Shown in pieces: positions 1-7,930 of a DNA stretch of 64,000 nucleotides. Below the pieces are notes generated by a model, which was given only the letters and a program-made list of their open reading frames with translations, did no database searches and had not been told where the DNA came from. The DNA is from an uncultured Hyphomonas sp. (lineage in GTDB: Bacteria > Pseudomonadota > Alphaproteobacteria > Caulobacterales > Hyphomonadaceae), in NCBI RefSeq assembly GCF_963678195.1, contig NZ_OY782759.1:1054001-1118000 (forward strand), read 5' to 3'. The translations under genes and the position numbers were made by a program. Positions within the stretch are counted from its first letter, which is position 1; every line of letters begins with the position of its first letter.

Positions 1-2063
1 TCCAGCGGGTGGTGCAGCGTGCCATCCTGCATGTCGAAAGCTCCGGCCGGGATGAAGTGACCGGTGCGAACGTCCTGGTCTCCATCTTTTCCGAGCGCGA
101 AAGCCACGCTGCCTACTTCCTGCAGGAGCAGGACATGACCCGCTATGACGCGGTCAACTTCATCTCGCATGGTGTCGCCAAACAGCCGGGCATGTCACGC
201 CCGTCCAGCCCGCGCGGTGCGGAGCCTGCAGAAGAAGAGGCCGTGAAGCAGGGGCACGAGGCGCTCGATGCCTATTGCGTGGACCTCAATGCCAAGGCCC
301 GTGCCGGCAAGATCGATCCGCTCATCGGCCGTGACATGGAAATCAACCGCTGCATCGAAGTGCTTTGCCGCCGGAACAAGAACAACCCGATCCTCGTGGG
401 TGACCCCGGGGTCGGTAAAACGGCGATCGCTGAAGGCCTGGCCAAGAAGATCGTCGATGGCGAAGCGCCCGAGATTCTCGACGAGGCCATCATCTGGTCG
501 CTCGACATGGGCGCCCTGCTGGCAGGTACGCGCTACCGCGGCGACTTCGAGGAACGCCTGAAGTCGGTGATGAAGGAACTGGAACAGCAGGACAAAGCGA
601 TCCTGTTCATTGACGAGATCCATACGATCATCGGCGCCGGGGCGACCTCCGGCGGCGCGATGGATGCATCGAACCTGCTGAAGCCTGCCCTGCAAAGCGG
701 TGGTCTGCGCTGCATGGGCTCGACCACGTTCAAGGAATACAAGCAGCACTTCGAGAAGGACCGGGCCCTGTCCCGCCGTTTCCGCAAGATCGACGTGGTG
801 GAACCGACTGTGGCGGACGCTATCAAGATCCTGACCGGGCTGAAGTCCCGCTTCGAGGATTTCCACGGCCTTCGCTATACGAATGATGCCATCAAATCGG
901 CTGTCGAACTGTCCGATCGCTACATCACCGACCGCAAATTGCCGGACAAGGCGATCGATGTGGTCGATGAAGCTGGTGCGGCCCAGTGGCTGCTGCCGTC
1001 GAGCAAGCGCAAGAAGACCGTCGGCGTACGTGATGTCGAGGCCGTCGTGGCCAAGATCGCCCGCATTCCCCCGAAACAGGTGTCGACCGACGACGCCGAA
1101 GCGCTCCGCTCGCTCGAATCCGACCTCAAGCGCGTGGTCTATGGTCAGGATGAAGCCATTGAGGCGCTGTCTGCCTCGATCAAGCTGGCCCGTGCCGGTC
1201 TGCGTGAACCGAACAAGCCGATTGGCTCCTACTTGTTCGCCGGCCCGACAGGTGTCGGCAAGACCGAAGTGGCCAAACAGCTCGCCTCCATCATGGGCGT
1301 CGAGATGCTGCGCTTCGACATGTCGGAATACATGGAGCGGCACACCGTTTCCCGCCTGATCGGCGCGCCTCCGGGCTATGTGGGTTATGATGAAGGCGGC
1401 CTGCTGACCGATGGCATCGACCAGCATCCGCACTGCGTGCTGCTGCTCGACGAGATCGAGAAGGCTCACCCGGACCTGTTCAACATCCTGCTGCAGGTGA
1501 TGGACAATGGCTCGCTGACCGATGCCAACGGCCGCAAGGTCGACTTCCGCAACGTGGTTGTCATCATGACGACCAATGCGGGCGCATCGGACGCCGCGAA
1601 GAATGCCATCGGCTTCGGCGCCGGCAAGAAGGACGACGAGCAGGACGAGGCCATCAAGCGCCTGTTCACGCCGGAATTCCGCAACCGCCTCGACTCCATC
1701 ATCACATTCGGTGGCCTGACACCCGAGATCATCGACCGCGTGGTCGAGAAGTTCATCCTGCAGCTGGAAGTTCAGCTGGAAGACCGCAACGTCTCGATCG
1801 AGATTTCCAAGCCGGCCCGCGACTGGCTGGCCAAGCGCGGTTTCGACGCCGACATGGGCGCCCGGCCGCTGGCCCGGACGATCCAGGAGCACGTCAAAAA
1901 GCCGATGGCGGAGGAACTCCTCTTCGGCGAGCTGCAGAAGGGCGGTGTGGTCCATATCGACATCGACAAGGACGACGATAGCAAGCTGGCCTTCAGATAC
2001 GTGGCCGAAAAGCCGAAGAAGAAGAAACCGGCCGCGAAGAAAGGCTCCCAGGAGCCTGCCTGA
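1..2063 (+). CDS. clpA: ATP-dependent Clp protease ATP-binding subunit ClpA (5' end cut off)
   Basis: AAA+ unfoldase that feeds substrates, including ClpS-delivered N-degron proteins, to ClpP in the cytoplasm. The reading frame is open to the window edge, so about 90 N-terminal residues lie outside. The first in-frame start codon (GTG at 9) falls inside the conserved N-domain and is not the real start. Two AAA modules are visible: the first with GDPGVGKT and a DEIH Walker B, the second with GPTGVGKTE and [11 protein letters not shown] ClpP-docking IGF tripeptide sits in [10 protein letters not shown], which separates ClpA from ClpB, as ClpB lacks it. The C-terminus ends in a short Lys/Ala-rich tail. 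A hairpin terminator follows at 2104. The clpS partner, if adjacent, would be upstream of the window. Family assignment is firm. Confidence 0.97.
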   Translation, partial: QRVVQRAILHVESSGRDEVTGANVLVSIFSERESHAAYFLQEQDMTRYDAVNFISHGVAKQPGMSRPSSPRGAEPAEEEAVKQGHEALDAYCVDLNAKARAGKIDPLIGRDMEINRCIEVLCRRNKNNPILVGDPGVGKTAIAEGLAKKIVDGEAPEILDEAIIWSLDMGALLAGTRYRGDFEERLKSVMKELEQQDKAILFIDEIHTIIGAGATSGGAMDASNLLKPALQSGGLRCMGSTTFKEYKQHFEKDRALSRRFRKIDVVEPTVADAIKILTGLKSRFEDFHGLRYTNDAIKSAVELSDRYITDRKLPDKAIDVVDEAGAAQWLLPSSKRKKTVGVRDVEAVVAKIARIPPKQVSTDDAEALRSLESDLKRVVYGQDEAIEALSASIKLARAGLREPNKPIGSYLFAGPTGVGKTEVAKQLASIMGVEMLRFDMSEYMERHTVSRLIGAPPGYVGYDEGGLLTDGIDQHPHCVLLLDEIEKAHPDLFNILLQVMDNGSLTDANGRKVDFRNVVVIMTTNAGASDAAKNAIGFGAGKKDDEQDEAIKRLFTPEFRNRLDSIITFGGLTPEIIDRVVEKFILQLEVQLEDRNVSIEISKPARDWLAKRGFDADMGARPLARTIQEHVKKPMAEELLFGELQKGGVVHIDIDKDDDSKLAFRYVAEKPKKKKPAAKKGSQEPA

Positions 2064-2103
2064 CGCCACACCATATTAGCCGGCAGACTGCCGCGACGTC
2101 ATA

Positions 2104-2131
2104 GGGCCGTACCGCCAGGTGCGGCCCTTTT
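2104..2131 (+). terminator. Rho-independent terminator after clpA
   Basis: A 10-bp stem (one G-U pair) pairs positions 2104-2113 with 2118-2127 around a 4-nt loop, and is followed by TTTT and a short T/C stretch. It sits 40 bp after the clpA stop and before the next gene's ribosome-binding site, which suits termination of clpA transcription. Confidence 0.8.
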
Positions 2132-2193
2132 CGTGCTCGCATCCCCTCTGAGCGATGCTTATGCTCTCAGCATAATAACGGGAGGAAAATCAG

Positions 2194-3396
2194 ATGACGG
2201 CAAACGTCGATGGGCGGTGCGATCCGCGATTTGAGGAAGTGAAACGCGAGTTCGAGAAGAATTTCGCTGAGCGCGAAGAGGTCGGTGCGTCTGTGTGCCT
2301 GTCCGTGAATGGCGAGACGCTGGTCGACCTCTGGGGCGGCATGGCAAACCCCGAGACGAACGATCCCTGGCAGGAAGACACGATCTCCATTGTCTTCTCC
2401 TGCTCGAAGGCGGCCACCGCGATCTGTGCCCACATCCTGATCGACCGGGGTGAACTGGACCCGGAAGCGCTGGTTTCCAAATACTGGCCGGAATTTGCGA
2501 AGAACGGGAAAGAGAAGACCACGGTTCAGATGATGCTGAACCATGAGAGCGCGCTGCCCACGCTGCGCGATCCGGTAAAGCCGGGCGGGTTTGCCGACTG
2601 GGACTACATGGTTCAGCGCATGGCGGACGAGGAACCGTTCTGGGAACCCGGCACCCGCAATGGCTATCACATGATCAATTTCGGCTGGACCGTGGGCGAG
2701 CTTGTGCGTCGTGTCTCTGGCAAATCGCTCGGCACTTTCTTCCGGGAGGAAGTGGCGGAGAAAACCGGTGCGCGCTTCTGGCTGGGGTTGCCCGAAACCG
2801 AAGATGTGCACATCGCGCCGATCCGTCAGTACGCCCCAAAGCCCGGTGATGAAGCGACGGAATTCGGCATCAGGCTGATGACCGATCCGGAATCGATCCA
2901 GCACAAGAGCTTCATGAATACCGGCGGGTGGGACTTCAACGACCGGAAGGGCCAGACGGCTGAAATCGGTGGCGGCGGCGGCCTGTCGAATGCTCGCGGG
3001 CAGGTGGCGATGTATACGCCGCTGGCAACGAATGACGGGTCCCTGGTGTCGGGAGACCGGCTGAACAACATGACCATGGTCTCAACAGCCACGCACCGTG
3101 ACGCGACCCTGCTGATCCCGACGCGCTTTGCATCGGGCTTCATGAAGTCGATGGACAACCGGCGCCGCAAGATGGGGCCTGGCACCAGCGCCATTATGGG
3201 AGAGCGGGCTTTCGGCCATGTCGGCGCAGGCGGCTCAATCGGGTTCGCCGATCCGGACTGTGGTCTGGCTTTCAGTTACACGATGAACCAGATGGGCAAT
3301 GGCATCCTGCTGAATGACCGGGGACAGAGCCTGATCGATGCGGCTTACCGCTCGCTCGGTTTCCGGACGAACGCGCCGGGTGCCTGGGTGAAATAG
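2194..3396 (+). CDS. Serine beta-lactamase-like hydrolase (class C / EstB-type esterase family)
   Basis: Predicted 400-residue serine hydrolase of the beta-lactamase/penicillin-binding-protein-like superfamily (PF00144). Members are usually esterases or peptidases of unknown substrate rather than antibiotic-resistance enzymes. The nucleophile motif SxxK is seen as S69-C-S-K72. The second-motif tyrosine is probably Y158 in GYHMINFGW, followed by the family-typical VGELVRR. A third motif is less clear; GHVGAGGS near residue 347 probably fills that place. No signal peptide is evident, so it is probably cytoplasmic. The start is well supported by GGGAGGA 8-10 bases upstream. It stands alone between the clpA terminator and a convergent mscS operon. 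Substrate is not predictable from sequence. Confidence 0.85.
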   Translation: MTANVDGRCDPRFEEVKREFEKNFAEREEVGASVCLSVNGETLVDLWGGMANPETNDPWQEDTISIVFSCSKAATAICAHILIDRGELDPEALVSKYWPEFAKNGKEKTTVQMMLNHESALPTLRDPVKPGGFADWDYMVQRMADEEPFWEPGTRNGYHMINFGWTVGELVRRVSGKSLGTFFREEVAEKTGARFWLGLPETEDVHIAPIRQYAPKPGDEATEFGIRLMTDPESIQHKSFMNTGGWDFNDRKGQTAEIGGGGGLSNARGQVAMYTPLATNDGSLVSGDRLNNMTMVSTATHRDATLLIPTRFASGFMKSMDNRRRKMGPGTSAIMGERAFGHVGAGGSIGFADPDCGLAFSYTMNQMGNGILLNDRGQSLIDAAYRSLGFRTNAPGAWVK

Positions 3397-3481
3397 TCCT
3401 CATTTCAGGATTCGCCTGCGCGGTCGGCACACCGGATGGTCATGTCGGAGCCAGTCCCTGAAACAGAGTAAGGCGGCGAAC

Positions 3482-4741
3482 TCAGCCGTCGTCGTCGGCC
3501 TCGCCCATGCCACGTCGCTTGCTGCTGTCCGCGATCATCTTCTGCGCGTGCTCCACGCCTTCGCTGGGCGCGGGCGGTGCCATGATTTCCGGCGGATCGG
3601 TTTGCTGCATGTAGATCGTCCGGCTCGGGAAGGCGAAGCCTGTGCCGGCCTTTTCGATGATGTCCATCACGGCAACGGCGAACTCTTCCTTGATTGCCAG
3701 CCACTCGCCCCAGTCTTTCGTCCTGGTGAATGTGTAGATCAGATAGTCGATGGAGCTTGAATTGAAATTGTCGACCCGGACAAACAAAGCCGCTTCCGGT
3801 GGTTTGACGAAGCGGTCGTCGTGCCACAGCCAGGCTTCGATCTCGTCGCGGATATATTTCAGTTGATCGACCGTGGTGCGGTATTCGACGCCAATTGCCC
3901 ATTTGATCCGCCGGTAGGTCATGCGGGAGAAGTTCGTCACGGCGGCGTCTGAGAGGGCGCTGTTCGGTACATAGACCGGGCTCTTGTCGAACCGGCGGAT
4001 CAGCGTTGAGCGGAAATTGATCTTCTCCACCGTGCCTTCGACAACCCCGTCCACCTTGATCCATTCGCCCGGCACAAAGCGTTTTTCGGTGATGATGAGG
4101 ATGCCGGAGATCAAATTCTTGAACAGGTCCTGCGCGCCGAGGCCGACGGCAATACCCAGAACGCCAAGCCCGGCCAGAAGCGGCGCGATCTGGATGCCCC
4201 ATTGTTCAGCCACAGCGCCGAGGCCCAGAACCACCAGCAGGACCTGAAGCGCCTTCACCATCCAGTCGACGGCGGCGGAGGACAGGGCATTGCGCAGTGT
4301 GCCGAACATGAACTCGAATGCGTTCACGGCGCGGGCCAGTGTCCAGAAGACGGCCAGCGTTATGACCGAACGCAGGATACGATTAGCATAGACTTCCGCT
4401 TCGCCCGATATGTCTGTGACCTGCAGCGCGATATAGATGCCGATGATGACCGGAACGACCTTCAGGGGCGTCGCAATCGAATTCACCAGCGCATCGTCGA
4501 ACCGGGTCTTCGTCCCAGCTGTGAGACGCATGATCGAGGAGACGATGATCCGTGCGAACAGGCCGCGCACCAACAGCGCGATGACCACAATTACGACAGC
4601 CGTAATGATCTCGCCATAGGTCAGGCCGTAATCGCCCTGGTTCCAGACGGTGGCAATATAGCTTGCCGCGTCCTGCGCCCATTGGGGGGCGTTCTGGTCG
4701 AACCAGCTGCTGATCGATTGGAGTGGTGCGTTATTTTCCAT
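3482..4741 (-). CDS. MscS-family mechanosensitive ion channel
   Basis: A 419-residue small-conductance mechanosensitive channel homologue that would release osmolytes across the inner membrane on hypo-osmotic shock. Several hydrophobic segments cover about residues 38-185. The pore-lining helix is rich in Gly and Ala (LLAGLGVLGIAVGLGAQDLF), the hallmark of MscS TM3. The beta domain follows with PGEWIKVDGVVEGTVEKI, then a long cytoplasmic alpha/beta domain and a short acidic tail. It is last in a minus-strand run kdsA-rluE-mscS, with 36 bp between rluE and mscS, so co-transcription is likely. It converges on the beta-lactamase-like gene. Assignment to the family is strong; paralogue identity (MscS, YbdG or MscK type) is not resolved. 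Confidence 0.92.
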   Translation of the reverse strand: MENNAPLQSISSWFDQNAPQWAQDAASYIATVWNQGDYGLTYGEIITAVVIVVIALLVRGLFARIIVSSIMRLTAGTKTRFDDALVNSIATPLKVVPVIIGIYIALQVTDISGEAEVYANRILRSVITLAVFWTLARAVNAFEFMFGTLRNALSSAAVDWMVKALQVLLVVLGLGAVAEQWGIQIAPLLAGLGVLGIAVGLGAQDLFKNLISGILIITEKRFVPGEWIKVDGVVEGTVEKINFRSTLIRRFDKSPVYVPNSALSDAAVTNFSRMTYRRIKWAIGVEYRTTVDQLKYIRDEIEAWLWHDDRFVKPPEAALFVRVDNFNSSSIDYLIYTFTRTKDWGEWLAIKEEFAVAVMDIIEKAGTGFAFPSRTIYMQQTDPPEIMAPPAPSEGVEHAQKMIADSSKRRGMGEADDDG

Positions 4742-4777
4742 TCCGGTGTTCCCCTGAGTCTGGTCTTCCCTGCGGTG

Positions 4778-5395
4778 TCAGTGGCGCAATCTGCCCCGAC
4801 TCCTGTGTTTTGGCGGCTGCGGCACATGGCCATCGCGCCATTCGCCTGGTTGGAGGTTGCCCAGTTCCCATTCGCCGATACGCACACGAATGAGGCGCAG
4901 CGTCGGGTGGCCGACGGCGGCGGTCATGCGGCGGACCTGCCGGTTGCGGCCTTCCGTGATCGTCAGTTCGATCCAGCTGTCCGGGACAGACTTGCGGAAA
5001 CGGATGGGCGGCACGCGCGGCCAGAGATCCTCCGGTGCGGGCAGGGCGCTGGCCTTTGCGGGCGCCGTCAGGCCGTCGGAAAGGTCCACGCCGTCGCGCA
5101 GCCGCTGAAGGGCCTCTTCGTCCGGAAGGCCTTCCACCTGCGCCCAATAGGTCTTGGGCATCTTGTTGGCAGGATTTGCGATGCGGTGCTGGAGGCGGCC
5201 GTCATTGGTGAGGATCATCAGGCCTTCGGAGTCCTGGTCCAGCCGTCCGGCCGGATAGACACCCGGCACATCGACAAATTCCGACAGGGTCCGCCGCTTG
5301 GAGCCGGCATTGCCCCGGTCCGTAAACTGAGAGAGCACGCCAAAAGGCTTGTTCAGCAGAATGACGCGTGTGTCCTGGCCGTTGTCCCGCGTCAC
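4778..5395 (-). CDS. rluE: 23S rRNA pseudouridine synthase, RluE/RsuA family
   Basis: A 205-residue pseudouridine synthase that isomerises a uridine in rRNA. Length and the absence of an N-terminal S4 domain point to RluE (23S rRNA) rather than RsuA or RluB. The catalytic motif AGRLDQDSEGLMILTNDG is intact, with Asp near residue 53. The opening VILLNKPFGVLSQF and the late ITEGRNRQVRRMTAAVGHP are also conserved. The C-terminal tail is basic and low in complexity. The start overlaps the kdsA stop by 4 bases, consistent with translational coupling. The exact rRNA site modified cannot be read from sequence. Confidence 0.9.
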   Translation of the reverse strand: MTRDNGQDTRVILLNKPFGVLSQFTDRGNAGSKRRTLSEFVDVPGVYPAGRLDQDSEGLMILTNDGRLQHRIANPANKMPKTYWAQVEGLPDEEALQRLRDGVDLSDGLTAPAKASALPAPEDLWPRVPPIRFRKSVPDSWIELTITEGRNRQVRRMTAAVGHPTLRLIRVRIGEWELGNLQPGEWRDGHVPQPPKHRSRGRLRH

Positions 5396-6240
5396 GCGGA
5401 GACCACCTCATGCAGCGCCTTCAGCGTCGTCAGCAGGCCTTCGGCGTCCGTGATGGGCAGGCAGCTCGGCCCGTCGCACAGGGCCTTGTCCGGATCGGTA
5501 TGGAATTCGAGGAACACGCCGTCCGCGCCGGAGGCGATGGCAGCCTTGGCGATGATGGCCACTCCGTCCCGCCGTCCGCCGGTGGAGGCCCCGGCCGTGC
5601 GCGGATCGGCGCCCGGCAGCTGTACGGCATGGGTTGCGTCGATGGTCACCGGGCAGCCGAGTTTCTGCATCTCCGCAATGCCCAGCATGTCGACGACCAG
5701 ATTGTTGTAGCCGAAGCTGGAGCCGCGCTCGCAAAGGATCACGCCGACCTCGGCCGCTTCGCCGATCTTGGAGACAATATTCTTCGTGTCCCACGGCGCG
5801 ATGAACTGGGCTTTCTTGACCTGGATGATGCCGCCGGCAGCAGCGGTGGCCTTTGCAGTCGCGACGACGAGATCAGTCTGCCGGCACAGGAAGGCCGGGA
5901 TCTGGACGATGTCCACGATCTCGGCGACCGGTTCGGCCTGGCCAGGCTCGTGGAGGTCGGCGCAGATCGGCACGCCGAGCTTGGCCTTGACGCTGGCCAG
6001 CGTCTTCAGCCCGGCTTCCATGCCCGGTCCGCGATAGGATTTGATCGAGGAGCGATTCGCCTTGTCGAAGCTGGCCTTGAACACATAGGGAAGGCCGAGT
6101 GCGGTGCAGATCCGTTTCAGCTCGGTGCCGATTTCGAGGGCGAGCCCCTCGTCTTCCAGCACATTCAGGCCCGCAATCACGGAAAGCGGCTTGCCCGTCC
6201 CGATGGTCCATCCGGAGGCGGCGTGGGTGAGGACGGCCAT
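5392..6240 (-). CDS. kdsA: 3-deoxy-D-manno-octulosonate 8-phosphate synthase (KDO8P synthase)
   Basis: Condenses phosphoenolpyruvate with arabinose 5-phosphate to make KDO8P, the committed step to KDO in the lipopolysaccharide inner core. The 282-residue protein shows the class I DAHP/KDO8P aldolase motifs KASFDKANRSS, GPGMEAGLK, CADLHEP and ILCERGSSFGYNN. I chose ATG at 6240, with GGGAG 8 bases upstream, over an in-frame TTG at 6258 that would add six residues and has no ribosome-binding site. It overlaps rluE by 4 bases and leads the operon. Its presence implies that the organism makes KDO-containing LPS. Confidence 0.95.
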   Translation of the reverse strand: MAVLTHAASGWTIGTGKPLSVIAGLNVLEDEGLALEIGTELKRICTALGLPYVFKASFDKANRSSIKSYRGPGMEAGLKTLASVKAKLGVPICADLHEPGQAEPVAEIVDIVQIPAFLCRQTDLVVATAKATAAAGGIIQVKKAQFIAPWDTKNIVSKIGEAAEVGVILCERGSSFGYNNLVVDMLGIAEMQKLGCPVTIDATHAVQLPGADPRTAGASTGGRRDGVAIIAKAAIASGADGVFLEFHTDPDKALCDGPSCLPITDAEGLLTTLKALHEVVSA

Positions 6241-6350
6241 TGGCTTTTCTCCCTTCAAAATCCTGTAAGCCAGATAGCCGAATTGGGCTCCGGCGCGAAC
6301 CCGTTTCCGCCAGAAGCTGCAGATACATTCCGCAAACAGGTCCTGCCGGA

Positions 6351-6380
6351 ATCAAAGAAGCCGCCCTGATGAGGGCGGCT
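6351..6380 (-). terminator. Hairpin terminator downstream of the 26-codon ORF
   Basis: A perfect 9-bp stem pairs 6372-6380 with 6359-6367 around a 4-nt loop. On the minus strand it is followed by TTCTTTGATT. It lies 60 bp beyond the small ORF's stop and would end its transcript before kdsA. It therefore delimits the small ORF as its own transcription unit. Confidence 0.65.
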
Positions 6381-6439
6381 CCCGTGAGTCCGTTGAGGAC
6401 AATGGTCCCGGCAGCGTCTCAGCTTACCGGTACAAATCT

Positions 6440-6520
6440 CTAGGCACTGACCGGAGGCTGCTCCAGCCAGATACCATAGGACTTGGACCACTTGGCCTCA
6501 CCTGGTTTCTCACTCGACAT
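6440..6520 (-). CDS. Undescribed 26-residue small protein with an extreme Shine-Dalgarno sequence
   Basis: ATG at 6520 opens 26 codons ending in TAG at 6440. The peptide begins MSSEKPGEAK, continues with WSKSYGIWLE and ends QPPVSA. It is hydrophilic with two Trp, one Tyr and no Cys, and lacks a signal peptide or membrane segment. Upstream on the minus strand, 6521-6535 reads GAAAGGAGGTGATCC, the exact complement of the 3' end of bacterial 16S rRNA, with six bases between GGAGG and ATG. A hairpin terminator follows at 6351-6380 and a perfect hairpin lies in the presumed 5' leader at 6562-6580. I recognise no family; it does not look like PqqA, mycofactocin or methanobactin precursors. Translation is inferred only from these signals. 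Confidence 0.55.
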   Translation of the reverse strand: MSSEKPGEAKWSKSYGIWLEQPPVSA

Positions 6521-6561
6521 GGATCACCTCCTTTCAGGCGCGCAACAGGCGCGTACTTTTT

Positions 6562-6580
6562 GTCCGGGACCATCCCGGAC
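6562..6580 (-). promoter_or_regulatory. Perfect 8-bp hairpin in the leader of the small ORF
   Basis: GTCCGGGA (6562-6569) and TCCCGGAC (6573-6580) form a perfect stem with a 3-nt loop, 42 bp upstream of the small ORF start. On the minus strand it is followed by CAAAAAG rather than T residues, so it is not a terminator in that direction. It could be a leader structure or a protein-binding palindrome. The motif AGTTAAG occurs twice just beyond it, at 6588-6594 and 6615-6621. Confidence 0.45.
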
Positions 6581-6663
6581 GACTCGGAGTTAAGCATGAT
6601 TTGCGCCATGCAAAAGTTAAGATCGCGACTTTTTGGCCCAAATTTGCCTGATGAACATGAATT

Positions 6664-6690
6664 GCCCGGATGCCGGGAAGACATCCGGGC
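6664..6690 (-). terminator. Stem-loop after the RcnB-like gene, possible terminator
   Basis: A perfect 9-bp inverted repeat (6664-6672 with 6682-6690, 9-nt loop) lies about 33 bp downstream of the RcnB-like stop codon. No T run follows on the minus strand, so it may be a weak or Rho-assisted terminator, or only an mRNA 3' end stabiliser. Confidence 0.4.
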
Positions 6691-6722
6691 GTTCACCAAG
6701 CGGGCAGGACGCCCTATCAGCC

Positions 6723-7313
6723 TTAATCGTAAGCGAGTGCGCCGACGACAAGACCAATGATTGCGCCTGTGGCCACCGAAGCCAGGATCGCGTCGCCGCG
6801 ATCATAGTCATGAACCCAGTAGTATCCGGGCGGTGGGGCATACAGGCCGTAACGGGAGTAGTCGCGGATATAGACCGTGCGCGGGTGCGGGCGGTAATAG
6901 CCGCCAATCCGGTAAGGCGAGATATAACCGGAGCGGAAGTAGGGGCCCGTCCGGTAGCCATAGGTCACATAGGACCCATAGCGTGGCGGCGGGGCGTAAT
7001 GCCTGACAGGCGGGCGACGGTAGGCATAGCTGGGGTGCCGGTAGGCGCGACGGTAATCGTGGCGGTCACGCCTTTCATACCGGCGATGATCTCGACGATA
7101 GTCACCGCGATAGTCGTGTCCGCCCCGGCGGTAATCATGTCGGTCGCCGCCGCCGCGACGGCCACGGTCATGACCGTGATCGCCCCGATCACCCCGGTCC
7201 CAACCGCCGCGGTCGCGGCCACGGTCCGGGTCGGCGCTGGCAACGGGAACGATAGTCAGGCCGGCAATCGCCAGCGCCGCCATGGCTTTTCCGAATGTGT
7301 TCATCAGTTTCAT
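6723..7313 (-). CDS. RcnB-like secreted basic protein
   Basis: A 196-residue exported protein. The start at 7313 gives a clear signal peptide (MKLMNTFGKAMAALAIAG...) with likely cleavage after VASA, and GGAGG lies 11 bases upstream. The reading frame extends further upstream but without signal character. The mature part is dominated by Arg, Asp, Gly, His and Tyr (GRDRGGWDRGDRG and many HDYRR blocks). The C-terminal module APPPGYYWVHDYDRGDAIL followed by a glycine-rich hydrophobic segment is the signature of RcnB/DUF-type periplasmic proteins. E. coli RcnB modulates Ni/Co homeostasis; in alphaproteobacteria the role of such proteins is mostly unknown. No rcnA efflux gene is nearby, so the metal role is not supported by context. 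Confidence 0.75.
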   Translation of the reverse strand: MKLMNTFGKAMAALAIAGLTIVPVASADPDRGRDRGGWDRGDRGDHGHDRGRRGGGDRHDYRRGGHDYRGDYRRDHRRYERRDRHDYRRAYRHPSYAYRRPPVRHYAPPPRYGSYVTYGYRTGPYFRSGYISPYRIGGYYRPHPRTVYIRDYSRYGLYAPPPGYYWVHDYDRGDAILASVATGAIIGLVVGALAYD

Positions 7314-7448
7314 GGCAGGCTGAGCCTCCGTTGAAATGGCTCGCCATACTATGTTTGGCTGGCCGTCTGGTTGTCGCGTATTGCGCATTGGAGCAAACCT
7401 ATATTTTTCGGCCTGAACGGTCTCTGAACAGGGAGTTAAGCTTTATCC

Positions 7449-7886
7449 ATGTCCGATTTCGGCGATCTTCGCGTCTCAGATGCGCTCACCGTACCGGCGT
7501 GGGAGCTGTCGGAAGCCTTTGTCCGCGCCTCGGGGCCGGGCGGCCAGCATGTGAACAAGGTGTCCACGGCTGTGCAGCTGACCTGGCATGTTGAGGCGTC
7601 CTCGCTGCCGCCAGAGATCAAGGACCGGTTCGTGAAGCTGTTTGGCAGCCGGATGACCAATGACGGCCGGCTGATTCTCGAAGCCGGCAGTCATCGTAGC
7701 CAGGTTCTGAACCGGGAAGCTGCCCGCAAGCGTCTGGCAGAGATGATTCTCAAGGCCAGCCACAAGCCCAAGCGGCGCATCCGCACCAAACCGACCAAGG
7801 GCAGCATCCGGCGCCGCATCGCGGCCAAGAAGCGCCGGGGGGAAATCAAATCCCTGCGCGGAAATGTGGACGGAACAGACGATTAG
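7449..7886 (+). CDS. arfB: Alternative ribosome-rescue factor ArfB (peptidyl-tRNA hydrolase)
   Basis: A 145-residue release-factor-like hydrolase that frees nascent chains from ribosomes stalled at mRNA ends lacking a stop codon. The catalytic GGQ motif is present in ASGPGGQHVNKVSTAV at about residues 28-43. A lysine/arginine-rich C-terminal tail (KPKRRIRTKPTKGSIRRR and onward) is the part that enters the empty mRNA channel. Length and the missing codon-recognition domain distinguish it from RF1/RF2. It is divergent from the RcnB-like gene and convergent with arsM. In Caulobacter the homologue backs up trans-translation, and the same role is likely here. Confidence 0.93.
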   Translation: MSDFGDLRVSDALTVPAWELSEAFVRASGPGGQHVNKVSTAVQLTWHVEASSLPPEIKDRFVKLFGSRMTNDGRLILEAGSHRSQVLNREAARKRLAEMILKASHKPKRRIRTKPTKGSIRRRIAAKKRRGEIKSLRGNVDGTDD

Positions 7887-7930
7887 CGGTCAACGCGTGG
7901 GCCAGTTACCCGGTGGTTTGTCTGCCGGGA

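Noticed and set aside
195-2069. 624-codon open frame antisense to clpA
   Set aside because: Shadow frame produced by GC-rich codon bias; no ribosome-binding site, and the clpA sense frame is conserved throughout.
4202-5710. 502-codon plus-strand frame across mscS, rluE and kdsA
   Set aside because: Lies antisense to three recognisable genes and matches no family.
6521-6535. Plus-strand match to the 3' end of 16S rRNA, as a possible rRNA fragment
   Set aside because: Only 15 nt match and the flanks have no similarity to 16S rRNA; a Shine-Dalgarno sequence on the minus strand explains it better.
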